Shown here piece by piece: positions 8,687 through 17,885 of a stretch of DNA of 34,653 nt. The notes under the pieces were generated by a model, which searched no databases, was not told the DNA's origin, and saw nothing but the letters and a program-made list of their open reading frames with translations. Made by a program: the position numbers and the translations under genes. Each line of letters starts with the position of its first letter. The first letter of the stretch is position 1. Origin of the DNA: a virus. Where the stretch lies: IMG/VR virus record IMGVR_UViG_3300030107_002139, positions 7,905-42,557 of that record; one strand, given 5' to 3'.

Positions 8687-9580
8687 TTATCTATCTCCTC
8701 TTAAAAAACTAATAGCGTCATCCAACAATACACTTGCTTTTTCTATAGGTGTTTTCATTTCTATTTCTTCTGGTTCATCAAACCTAGTAAGCCTATCTAA
8801 AGTATGTAAATACTTAGCAGCATGTTGTCCTGAAACTATTCTACCAGAATGTGGTAATATCTCTTCTCCTGTATATCTTCCTGTTTCTTGATTAATAACT
8901 CTACCATCTGGTGTTGATGAAGGCATAGGAACACCTCTGTCAGTATCTTCTTCTTCTTCTACAACTGTTGTAGGTTCACCAGGTTCTCCTATTTCTATGT
9001 CTTGTTCAACTGGAGGTGGAGTAGTTTCTACATTCATTTCACTTTCAATAAGCTGTTTAAACTCTTGTGCGTCAATATTACTTGGGTCATTAAACTTACT
9101 AACAGTTAAAGGATATAACAAATCTATAGCTACTAATTCATCTTCAGCACCTTCTTGTATTTTTTGTTCAACCATATATTTAAATACAAGCATTTGGTCA
9201 TCAACAGAAGCTGTCTCTTTAAACCAATCTACAACAACTGTTCTTTGTGTAGGTGTAAAATATCTTCTATCGCTTCCTGTTTCTGGAGCAATATTACTCA
9301 TTAATTGTTTATCTTGTTCTTTAGATACTCTAGGTATTTTTACTCCTAGTTCTACCATTGCTCTGTAAACAGCAGGAGCCATTGCATTTTTAGCAATATG
9401 TGCTTGTGCTATTCCCCAAGAATCTGATAATTCATCTTTGGCATTTCTAGTAAAAGCAACACCGTCTTCTCTTGATTCATAACCTAAGATAGGAACAACA
9501 TACTCTATTACTTCTTCTGCTATTCCTACGCTTTGTAATGCTTCAATAACTTCTTGCGTTGTGTATGATTCTGGTTCCAT
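8687..9580 (-). CDS. Lysozyme/transglycosylase-like virion protein
   Basis: A 297-aa protein. Residues about 22-62 resemble a soluble-lytic-transglycosylase/lysozyme-like core: a helix ending in GYES (Glu35 as the likely catalytic acid) followed by SDSWGIAQ (54-59), the usual S-x-G-I-x-Q pattern. Such domains cut peptidoglycan glycan strands, and in virions they open a local hole in the wall during DNA entry. After about residue 190 there is an acidic, Pro/Glu/Thr-rich linker (ETTPPPVEQDIEIGEPGEPTT). The gene overlaps the preceding one at the start codon and has an AAGGAA ribosome site. Only part of the lysozyme fold can be recognised, so this is a moderate call; a purely structural protein is the alternative. 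Confidence 0.6.
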   Translation of the reverse strand: MEPESYTTQEVIEALQSVGIAEEVIEYVVPILGYESREDGVAFTRNAKDELSDSWGIAQAHIAKNAMAPAVYRAMVELGVKIPRVSKEQDKQLMSNIAPETGSDRRYFTPTQRTVVVDWFKETASVDDQMLVFKYMVEQKIQEGAEDELVAIDLLYPLTVSKFNDPSNIDAQEFKQLIESEMNVETTPPPVEQDIEIGEPGEPTTVVEEEEDTDRGVPMPSSTPDGRVINQETGRYTGEEILPHSGRIVSGQHAAKYLHTLDRLTRFDEPEEIEMKTPIEKASVLLDDAISFLRGDR

Positions 9581-10986
9581 TAGGCATTCCTTCCTGCGTT
9601 AGATAATGTTATATAGTTTCTAGTAAATAACTTTGCATTTTCTCTAGCTGTTTCTCTATCTTCTACTGCACCAATTCTTTTTCCATATCTTTCTTTGAAA
9701 TAATTATTCATAGTTCCTGGAACATCTATTGGGTCTTTCATTCCTATTTGTTCTTCAATAGTACTAGCAGGTGGAACAATATATACTCCTGTGTTATCTT
9801 CATATACTCTTCCATCATGCTTTGCTTGTTGATACTCTATAAAACCTTCTTCCCCTTCTTCAGGAACAGATTCAAATTGTTTTGTTCCAAGTATAAGTTC
9901 TTTAAGATAGTTTCCACCAGATTCTATTTCGCTTTGTCTTTGAGCTGCAGTATTAGAAATATCAGTAAAGTAAGCACCATCCGCTTGATACATTGAAGCA
10001 TCTGCAACTAAACCATAACTAGCATATAAATCATCAAGTGCTTGTTTTTTCTCAGATTCCAAAGGTCCTGGTTGCCCAAGAGTAGCGTAACCTTGAAGAG
10101 ATAATATTTCTGCTAACTGTGTTCCAGAATCATTTTGAGTTTTAAATTCTCCTAATGCTGAACGCCATTGCTGACCAACATCTACATGTCCTTGTTCTAA
10201 ATCATATTCCCAACTTCTTGAGTCATTAGCATAAGCTAATACTTTTTCCATATAATCAGCTAAACCTTCATCCCAATAACCTAATCTTTTAGGAGCAGGT
10301 CCTCCTGCTTCAACAATCATCTGTTGTATTTCAAATAAATCATCTCTACCTTGAAACAATCTTGTTCCATCGTTTCTTAAAAAAGGTGCTTTAACATCTC
10401 CTTCTAATCTATTACCTTCTCTATCTGCGTAATATCCATCTCTGTCATAATAATTTCCACCTAAAGTCAAAGCATTAGAAGTTGTTGCTTTTGTTCCAGT
10501 ATCATCCCAACCATAACCTGGGTCTCCACCTTCTAACTGGAAATAATCTATAGCATCTTGAGTAAGGTCTTCTTGTATAATTGATAAAGAATCTTGTCTT
10601 TCTTGATTTAAATCTTTGTAGTCATCGTCACCAAATATTTTGTTATCAATTAATACATTAGTACCACTAAATAATACAAGTTGTTCATCTAACTTAATAG
10701 GGTTTGATAATGAATTTAATTCATAATTTAATTTTGTTATTAAATTTTTTAATACTAATAAATCTGTATTGGATGTATCTTTAAATTCTTTAAGGTCTTT
10801 TAAACTTGATAATGAATCTACTAATGGTGTTGCTATTAAATCATTTATTGAATATGTTTTAGGTATATTCCATTCATCATCACCAGGCTTAAACCTGTTT
10901 CCTTCACCTGCGACAGCAGGAATTGATGAAGTACCAAATAATTCATTTAAAAAACTACTAATATCATCGTGTGTTTTATATCCCAT
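9580..10986 (-). CDS. Virion-module protein, 468 aa, unknown function
   Basis: Not a recognised family. The sequence is soluble, polar and rich in Asp, Gly, Tyr and Asn, with a long hydrophilic middle (for example GGNYYDRDGYYADREGNR) and a basic C-terminus (RNYITLSNAGRNA). The ATG at 10986 follows the stop of the 2078-aa gene, with an AGGAAA site overlapping that gene's last codons. It ends overlapping the lysozyme-like gene by one base. Tight packing between two likely ejection proteins suggests a virion component. Confidence 0.75.
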   Translation of the reverse strand: MGYKTHDDISSFLNELFGTSSIPAVAGEGNRFKPGDDEWNIPKTYSINDLIATPLVDSLSSLKDLKEFKDTSNTDLLVLKNLITKLNYELNSLSNPIKLDEQLVLFSGTNVLIDNKIFGDDDYKDLNQERQDSLSIIQEDLTQDAIDYFQLEGGDPGYGWDDTGTKATTSNALTLGGNYYDRDGYYADREGNRLEGDVKAPFLRNDGTRLFQGRDDLFEIQQMIVEAGGPAPKRLGYWDEGLADYMEKVLAYANDSRSWEYDLEQGHVDVGQQWRSALGEFKTQNDSGTQLAEILSLQGYATLGQPGPLESEKKQALDDLYASYGLVADASMYQADGAYFTDISNTAAQRQSEIESGGNYLKELILGTKQFESVPEEGEEGFIEYQQAKHDGRVYEDNTGVYIVPPASTIEEQIGMKDPIDVPGTMNNYFKERYGKRIGAVEDRETARENAKLFTRNYITLSNAGRNA

Positions 10987-10988
10987 TA

Positions 10989-13900
10989 TTATTTCCTAGT
11001 ATTGTCAACCTCTCTGTAAAGAATAGCATAAAATAATTGATTCCAGTAGGTATCTCCATACTCTTCAACAAGCTCCATTCCTAATTGTTTTAATTGTTCT
11101 CTAACCCAACTTGCTCTATCACTTGTACTATCTAATGGATAAATAGTTGGAGCAGTAGGATTAAAATTACCGCCTCTCCATTTACCACCATTTATCAAAA
11201 CATCTATTGCTTTATCTCTTTCTCTAAGATATATACTTAATGGTTCATATTCTGGAGAGTTTCTTAATTGTTCAATATTTTTCCAATCATATAGTTCTAA
11301 AATATTCATTTTAGGGTCAGATGCAACTTCTCCAATACCTAAAGGTCCAAATGCAACAATACCACTTTTCTTTTCTAAGTCTGCTCTAAATAACGCATAG
11401 TTAGCATTAGCCCATTTTGTTGTATATTTATCAGTCTCACTTTTATCTGCAATCTTTAATAATCTTTCTTTTTCTTTTTGAAGTTCTCTTTCTATTAAAG
11501 TTTGTCTTGCTAATAAATCCCAATCTTTTTCATCATAATATTCTCTTGCGTTATTAAATATATCAGACCAAACCCATCTATCATCAATAGTGTCTGGTCT
11601 TGTAAAGTAAGCTGTTCTAGGTGCTTGTTTCATTACTTCTCTATTTTCTGGTTTTAACCAATATTCAACAGCACCTTCTGTTTTAGGTGTTCTTAACCCT
11701 GGTTTATATTTTCCTAATTTTAATGGAATAGGATTAATATCAAATCTATCTATAAATTCATCTGTAGTAACCATATAATCATAATTATTTTCAATTAACA
11801 TTCTGTCGTACTCTTGTGCTAATGTCTGAACAAACCACCAATTACCATCTTTATCTTCTAATTCTATTCTTGGTTGTATTCCTGTTGGGGCTGTCCATTG
11901 AACTAATCCTCTTATTAACCATTGGTTATTAGCTGCTTCAGCAAATTTTTCAAACTCAGCATCTGCTGTTTCAGGGTCAGTTGGGTCTATTAATCCTTTT
12001 GAGTACATAACAGATAAAGTATCTATAACTGAACTAGCATATTGTTGGTCAAAATATTCTGTACTATTTTCTGTAAATCTTTCTTGAGTAAAGAATTTTC
12101 TATGAGATGGTTTTATAAACTGTAATCCAAATTCTTCTATATCTGTAACATTTGTTCTAAAGTCTCCTAAGAACAATGTTTTTACAGCATAAGGCAAATT
12201 TCCAATAACTCTATCAAAAAACTCTAATGTCCAAGTAACTTTAGGTCCAACACTAGGTAAAAGACCATTTGCAGTTACAAGGTTTAATGCACCAAGAAAA
12301 CCTGCAGGTCTTACTCTTATGCCTTCGTCTCTTAAATCTTCTCCAAACCATCCTTTTTGTATAACTCCCATAGGGTCAGGATAAGAAAACATTCTTTTTC
12401 CTGAAACTGGGTCTCTAAAGAAATAACCCATACTTGCATCATAAGGCTTACCTTCTTCAGCAGCATCAAAAGCTACTCTTGCTCTATTAAATTTACCTGG
12501 CCCTTGCCCAAATAATCCACCCCAAGTTTTCCAAACCTCTGCTCCAATTTCTGGAAATGGTACATAACTAGAAAGTATGTCTGAAAATACATGTCTTTGT
12601 GATGTTGAATACAATAAGTCCATTACAGTAGCTGCTGCTTTCTTCTGTAATATACCCATAGCTTGGTCCATACTTGTTATTTGTTCTTCAAATCCAATCT
12701 GTTTAAATTTGTTAAATACAGTTCTATATTCTGCTAAAACATCTTCACCAAATTTTGAACCTCTTAATTGTTGTTCAGCTCCTCTTATCCATTCTGAAGC
12801 AGTTTTTTCATCAAACAATCCTAATGCTTCTAACCCATGTTCATACAAACTGTACCTATACAATGGGTCTCTATTCATAATGTCAGAAGGTTTTGTTAAA
12901 AATAAATTATATTTAAATTCCAACATCTTATCATATTTTGCTAGAGCTAACTCTAAACCTTTTGTTCCTGTTGAGTAATCTGCTATATCATCTAAAAAAG
13001 AATAAGAACCTGGAAGTGAATCAGGAAACATCTTCATATCTGGAGATACTAAATTCCAGAAGTCTTTGTAAAATCTTTTTAATCTTGTTGATTGTGCTAA
13101 AGCACCTTTACCACTATTTGCTAAAGCTATTTGCCATGCTTCTGCGTAATCTTTACCATTGTAAAAACCACCACTTTTTAATAACTTTTGACCCATTTTA
13201 GAACCAGTATTTAAATCAGCTTCATACAAAGGGTACATTTTTGCAGTACCAGTATGTCTTATTTTTGTTGCCCATTCTTCAGAAACAGCTTCACCGTTTA
13301 ATGGATTTTTAATTTTTACTTCTCCACCAATTAATTTTGTCATTCTGTAATTAAGAGCTTCTAAATTATTTCTTAAATTTATAGGGTCGTATAATTCTTG
13401 CTTTTGTTTTTGGCCACGAACATCAGCCATATCTATTGAACGCTTAAGTAGTTCTTTTCCTTCTGGATTTTTAAGTAAATATCTTAATGTTTCGTCTACA
13501 CCATCATTAGCTAACTTTATTGATATAGGATTATTAAATTGTAACATCATCTGATGTACAAATGTTCTTACATAATCTTCTTCAAGTTTACCGTTTACAA
13601 TTTTTGCATGTTGTTTATAAATACCTTTATATTGATTTCTGAACTCTGGTTGAAAAAAGTTTTTCATAGCTTTTGTTGCCATAGCTGTAATATAACTTTC
13701 AGTAAGAGGTAACCACGAACCATTAGGAGCAGCATTCATAATCCCTCTTTTCTTTCTTCTAACTGCTTTAGCTACATCAAAGTTTGTATCGTATAAAGCG
13801 TTTAATATTTTTTGATTAACTACATCATCTAAATCAACTAATCTATTTGGATTTTTAGCAAATCTTGGAGAATCAGGATTAATAAATTTCATAAAGCCCA

Positions 13901-16900
13901 TTGCAATATCACCTGTAGTTGGGTCAAGAACCTCTTCTATTGCATCATGCCAATATCTTAATTTATCAGATTCTAATATATTTTTTACAGCCATTATTCT
14001 TAAAGTCTCTTTAGGTAAAAAAGCACTCTTTTGTAATCCTTTTATTCCTAACATAGCTGTTGCTACAAATGCTTTTTCTATATCTAAGACTGATGCTGAT
14101 TCATCTAATTTTGGAATAGAAACAGAAACATCAAGTTGTAAGTTACCATCTACCATTCTCCACCCTAAAGCATGATTTTCTTTTCTTAAATATTTTAATC
14201 TTTCAGCACCTGCTGCTGTATCTGTATCTAAGTAACTATTTATTAATTTCCATATAGCTTCTGGTTCTGAATCTGCTGCTACATTTCCAATAACATCAGC
14301 ATCTATTGTTTCTGAAAGTCTTTGATAAGGGCTAACAGAAGCAAACATTTCTGTTTCTAAAGTACCTTTATTAATGTTGTATGTTCCACCTTTTGAGCTG
14401 TTAACAACAGCATCTAACAATTCATCTCCAAGACGAACTGTTCCTTTATTTACTTTTAAAGGTTTAATATTTAGCTTTTGATAAGAATCAAATATAAAAT
14501 CTCTACCATCTCCACCTTCTTTTAATACCCAAGCAACAAAATCATCGCTAGTCATTCCTTCGGTATTAACACCTATTTTGGTGTGTTTCATTATTTTTTC
14601 TATTGCTCTATAATCAGCTTTTGCTGCATTAACAAATTCAGAACCAAGTATTTCTTCTAAAAATTCTTTTTCTTTTTTTAATATTCTTGTACTCCATAAA
14701 ACATCTCCTGAAGTATTTTGTAATTCTAGTTGTGTTCCTGCTGAAAATTTCATTGCAAAATAATGAAATGGATGATTTAAACCAATACGAGAACCAGACA
14801 TCATAATTCTTAACGCTTCCTCTGGTGCTACTCTTGTAGTTAAAGCACCCCTAAGCATCCAAATAGGTTTTAAAACTCTTTGAATTAAATAATCTTGATA
14901 TATCATATCTAGTGTTGCAGCTTTACCTCCACCACCGATACTAGGTTTACCTGTTCTAGGGTTTGTCTTAAAAGCTGTTTTTTGTAATCCCAATCTTTTT
15001 AACATTTTATTTGTTGGTCCTACAGTATCTGCATCAATATATTTTCGTATAGAACCATCTTTAGTACCAATTAATTTTCTAAGTAAAGGAAATGCTTTTT
15101 CTAATTCAAGATAATCAATAAGTGGTGTATAAGTATCTACCATCTCTGAAATCATTTGAGCAGTTGGCGTAGCTTCATAATAATCTTTACCATCTTTAGT
15201 AGTAATTTTTCTCATCTTTGTTCCTGGAAATGCCATAGGTGTACCTTTTTCTGTAACAAAGTATTGTTTAATACCCATAGATTCATCAGCAAGAAATGTC
15301 ATTACTTCTTGTATGTCTTCTATATCTAAATCTGGATTTTTTCTTTGTATTTCAGGAATAACATCGTTGTAGACATTTCTAACAACTTCACCTATTTCAT
15401 CTTGGCTTTCTGCATCTAACATTTCTTTTATTCTTGTTCCTCTTTGTTCTAAAGACAACCTACCTGATTTCATAATTCCATCTAAGTTTCTTGAAGCAAC
15501 TCCAACATTTTTTATAGATACATATTTTCCTGGAGCTAAATCAAAATATTTTCTCATCCTATAAGGAAGTGAATTTCTTAACTCTCCAAAAACATTTAGA
15601 ACTCCATTAAAAACATCGTCTTGAACATTAAAAATATCTCCTGGCAACGCTTCACTTAAAGCGGCTCTACCTTTAGCAACAGTTTTTCTTATTGGTGCAA
15701 TATCTGTATATTCACCTGTAATTTTTTTTGCAATAGCATTTGATACTTCAGGAATCAAATTGGCTTTCATAGGTAAAGACATTCCTGCTGCACCACCTTC
15801 ATCTATTGCTTGAATAACTTCATCTGTTATTCCAAATCTCAGTCTTAAAGCAGGGGTTAATTTAGATAAATTACCTTGGTTCATTAAAGAAACTAAAACT
15901 TTTTGCATATCATCTACATTGTCAATAGCTGAAAGTAATCGTAATATTCTAGGGTCAAGGTTTTTAAATTGAGGTATATCCATTAAAACCGCTAAACCAA
16001 TTTCACCTTGAGCATCAGCCATAGCTTGAAGAAATTTTTGTCCTCTTTTAGTTGTTAATACTTGTTCTGTTGTTCTACCATACTGAAGTCTTCTTGCTTC
16101 TTTAGCAGACATTTGAATTACTTCGCCATTAGGTAATGTTTGTTTTCCTCCTGCAATAGTTTTATATAGCCTTGGAAGAAGTGGTAAGTTTTTAGATTCT
16201 TCAGCTAAAGCCTTACCTGTTTTAAATAATGCTTGTTCATTTGCAGTAACAAGTGACCTTAAACCTATTTTGGCACCACTCATATAACCTAAACCTAAGT
16301 TAACTGGGTCAGCAAATATTCTGAAAACTCCATCTAAAGCAGCAGAACCAACAGCATATCCTAAATCATCTTTTGTAAAAAACTGACCTGCAACATATCT
16401 ACCTGGAGATATGTCAACTTTTCCTGCTTTTCTTGTATTAGCTTTAAATTGATTTTCTTTTTCTTCAAAAACTTCTGTTATTGGAGTTCCATACTCTAAT
16501 TCAGCTTCTCTGTAAGCACCTTCTTCAGAAAACCCTTGTCTTCTTAAATCTCTATACTTTTGTGTTTCTTGTAATTTTGTAGATTCTGGGAACCAACCTG
16601 TTCCTAAGTTAACTGGTTTTCCTTTTTTCCATTCATCGTAAGCTAAATTAAACTCTGCAGGTCCATAAGCATCTTTTGCTTCTTTATATTTATCTGCAAA
16701 TTCTTGTCCATAGATTGATTTTCTAATTCTATCTGCAGCTTTTTCTCCATCTACACCTGGAATCCATGAAGCAAGACCTGTTGCTAGTCCTAATGAAAAG
16801 TTACCTGAAACAGCAGTAGGAACATTTAATCCAGTTTCTTGTGCTGCAACAACAGTTGACTTAAAGTTTCTTGATACTGGTTGAAATCCTAAATCTAACA

Positions 16901-17225
16901 TTAGAAGTCCAAGCTGCGAAGCTCTTTTAGCACGAGATATTTCTTTAAATCTTTTTACATTTTGTTCTACAAAAGCATCGTGATTTCTTTGTGCTAGTTT
17001 AAACGCTAAGGGGCTATCTGGTTCAACACCCATCATTCCTGCATACATACCAATTTTAGGATTCATGTTTGGATAGTTATTTAATAAACCGCCAACTCTT
17101 TCAGCAACATCTGGAGTAACAGTATTTTTAAAATACTCTATCTCTCTTAAGTTAGCTTCTGTTTCTTGTCCTAAAAAATCCTCAACTTCTGGAGGAGGTT
17201 GGAACATTCCTCGCCAATCTACCAT
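10989..17225 (-). CDS. Giant virion protein, 2078 aa, probable internal/ejection protein
   Basis: At 2078 residues this is by far the largest gene of the window. It is predominantly helical, rich in Lys, Glu, Leu and Ala, with no signal peptide. A Gly/Ala-rich stretch near residues 140-155 (SLGLATGLASWIPGV) and another near 300-320 might touch membranes. Around residues 770-810 a block containing YQDYL, LKPIWMLRG and EEALRIMMSG resembles segments I associate with very large minor virion proteins of actinobacterial phages; that is recall, not proof. I could not find T7-type RNA polymerase or peptidoglycan-hydrolase motifs. Its start overlaps the previous stop (TAATG), without a clear ribosome site, so translation is probably coupled. 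Its position after portal and before a lysozyme-like gene fits a DNA-ejection protein of a short-tailed phage. A tape-measure role is less likely, given its place before the capsid genes. Confidence 0.7.
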   Translation of the reverse strand: MVDWRGMFQPPPEVEDFLGQETEANLREIEYFKNTVTPDVAERVGGLLNNYPNMNPKIGMYAGMMGVEPDSPLAFKLAQRNHDAFVEQNVKRFKEISRAKRASQLGLLMLDLGFQPVSRNFKSTVVAAQETGLNVPTAVSGNFSLGLATGLASWIPGVDGEKAADRIRKSIYGQEFADKYKEAKDAYGPAEFNLAYDEWKKGKPVNLGTGWFPESTKLQETQKYRDLRRQGFSEEGAYREAELEYGTPITEVFEEKENQFKANTRKAGKVDISPGRYVAGQFFTKDDLGYAVGSAALDGVFRIFADPVNLGLGYMSGAKIGLRSLVTANEQALFKTGKALAEESKNLPLLPRLYKTIAGGKQTLPNGEVIQMSAKEARRLQYGRTTEQVLTTKRGQKFLQAMADAQGEIGLAVLMDIPQFKNLDPRILRLLSAIDNVDDMQKVLVSLMNQGNLSKLTPALRLRFGITDEVIQAIDEGGAAGMSLPMKANLIPEVSNAIAKKITGEYTDIAPIRKTVAKGRAALSEALPGDIFNVQDDVFNGVLNVFGELRNSLPYRMRKYFDLAPGKYVSIKNVGVASRNLDGIMKSGRLSLEQRGTRIKEMLDAESQDEIGEVVRNVYNDVIPEIQRKNPDLDIEDIQEVMTFLADESMGIKQYFVTEKGTPMAFPGTKMRKITTKDGKDYYEATPTAQMISEMVDTYTPLIDYLELEKAFPLLRKLIGTKDGSIRKYIDADTVGPTNKMLKRLGLQKTAFKTNPRTGKPSIGGGGKAATLDMIYQDYLIQRVLKPIWMLRGALTTRVAPEEALRIMMSGSRIGLNHPFHYFAMKFSAGTQLELQNTSGDVLWSTRILKKEKEFLEEILGSEFVNAAKADYRAIEKIMKHTKIGVNTEGMTSDDFVAWVLKEGGDGRDFIFDSYQKLNIKPLKVNKGTVRLGDELLDAVVNSSKGGTYNINKGTLETEMFASVSPYQRLSETIDADVIGNVAADSEPEAIWKLINSYLDTDTAAGAERLKYLRKENHALGWRMVDGNLQLDVSVSIPKLDESASVLDIEKAFVATAMLGIKGLQKSAFLPKETLRIMAVKNILESDKLRYWHDAIEEVLDPTTGDIAMGFMKFINPDSPRFAKNPNRLVDLDDVVNQKILNALYDTNFDVAKAVRRKKRGIMNAAPNGSWLPLTESYITAMATKAMKNFFQPEFRNQYKGIYKQHAKIVNGKLEEDYVRTFVHQMMLQFNNPISIKLANDGVDETLRYLLKNPEGKELLKRSIDMADVRGQKQKQELYDPINLRNNLEALNYRMTKLIGGEVKIKNPLNGEAVSEEWATKIRHTGTAKMYPLYEADLNTGSKMGQKLLKSGGFYNGKDYAEAWQIALANSGKGALAQSTRLKRFYKDFWNLVSPDMKMFPDSLPGSYSFLDDIADYSTGTKGLELALAKYDKMLEFKYNLFLTKPSDIMNRDPLYRYSLYEHGLEALGLFDEKTASEWIRGAEQQLRGSKFGEDVLAEYRTVFNKFKQIGFEEQITSMDQAMGILQKKAAATVMDLLYSTSQRHVFSDILSSYVPFPEIGAEVWKTWGGLFGQGPGKFNRARVAFDAAEEGKPYDASMGYFFRDPVSGKRMFSYPDPMGVIQKGWFGEDLRDEGIRVRPAGFLGALNLVTANGLLPSVGPKVTWTLEFFDRVIGNLPYAVKTLFLGDFRTNVTDIEEFGLQFIKPSHRKFFTQERFTENSTEYFDQQYASSVIDTLSVMYSKGLIDPTDPETADAEFEKFAEAANNQWLIRGLVQWTAPTGIQPRIELEDKDGNWWFVQTLAQEYDRMLIENNYDYMVTTDEFIDRFDINPIPLKLGKYKPGLRTPKTEGAVEYWLKPENREVMKQAPRTAYFTRPDTIDDRWVWSDIFNNAREYYDEKDWDLLARQTLIERELQKEKERLLKIADKSETDKYTTKWANANYALFRADLEKKSGIVAFGPLGIGEVASDPKMNILELYDWKNIEQLRNSPEYEPLSIYLRERDKAIDVLINGGKWRGGNFNPTAPTIYPLDSTSDRASWVREQLKQLGMELVEEYGDTYWNQLFYAILYREVDNTRK

Positions 17226-17671
17226 TAGAGACCAAAGAAATCTTGTGGGTTATCTTCCATTATTTGTTCTTCTTCTTCAAACATTCCTGAAAGAAGTTCA
17301 TCAAATACTGGGTCCTGTGTTAATTGTTTAGCATTTAATAAAAAATTATGTAATGTATTTGTCTGCAAAGGCATTGTTCCGTTAGAACCTGCACCAATAG
17401 GTACTCCTGTAGTAATAGGTTCTAGCATTCTATCAGTTGCTCCACCAATATTTACTGGTGATGTTATTGCATTCTGAGCAAGAGATGCAGGAACCATTCC
17501 TTCTGGACCCATAGTAGATTTAACAGCGTCTACTTGTGTTTGTAGATTTTTTGTTTGACCTAATGAATCACCTTCTGCTTGTGGTGGTACAACAATATCT
17601 GCATAAGCTCCACTACCAGTCATATCAGTTGCTTCGTCAAATGCTCTGCCTTGTTTACTAGCTCTACCCAT
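17225..17671 (-). CDS. Virion-module protein, 148 aa, unknown function
   Basis: A small protein with a Gly/Pro/Thr-rich middle and an acidic C-terminus (EEEEQIMEDNPQDFFGL). AAGGAG precedes the ATG at 17671, which lies within the end of the 73-aa gene. It overlaps the start of the 2078-aa gene by one base (TAATG). It could be a portal-associated or head-tail adaptor component from its position, but no family is recognised. Confidence 0.7.
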   Translation of the reverse strand: MGRASKQGRAFDEATDMTGSGAYADIVVPPQAEGDSLGQTKNLQTQVDAVKSTMGPEGMVPASLAQNAITSPVNIGGATDRMLEPITTGVPIGAGSNGTMPLQTNTLHNFLLNAKQLTQDPVFDELLSGMFEEEEQIMEDNPQDFFGL

Positions 17672-17885
17672 GATATTCTTCTCCTTCGTCTGGTTGAATT
17701 ACTTCATAACTAACACTGTATGATATAAAAACTCCAGGCACAGGAGTTGGAAATAATACATTTGTTATTGGAAGTTGATTAGTTACTCCTTCTGCAAGAA
17801 AAGGAAGTGTATTGTCAATAAACTCTTCTGGCCAGTCTTCTTGATTTACTATATCCCAAAATAATGTATCAGTATTATCCCCCAC
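17664..17885 (-). CDS. Small protein, 73 aa, GTG start, unknown function
   Basis: The GTG at 17885 is supported by GGAGG 5 bases upstream; that ribosome site is formed by the codons for the portal's terminal Gly-rich tail. The product (MGDNTDTLFWDIVNQEDWPEEF...) is acidic and soluble with a central hydrophobic strand region. It overlaps the portal by 11 bases and the 148-aa gene by 8 bases, so the three are translated as a coupled set. Function unknown. Confidence 0.7.
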   Translation of the reverse strand: MGDNTDTLFWDIVNQEDWPEEFIDNTLPFLAEGVTNQLPITNVLFPTPVPGVFISYSVSYEVIQPDEGEEYHG

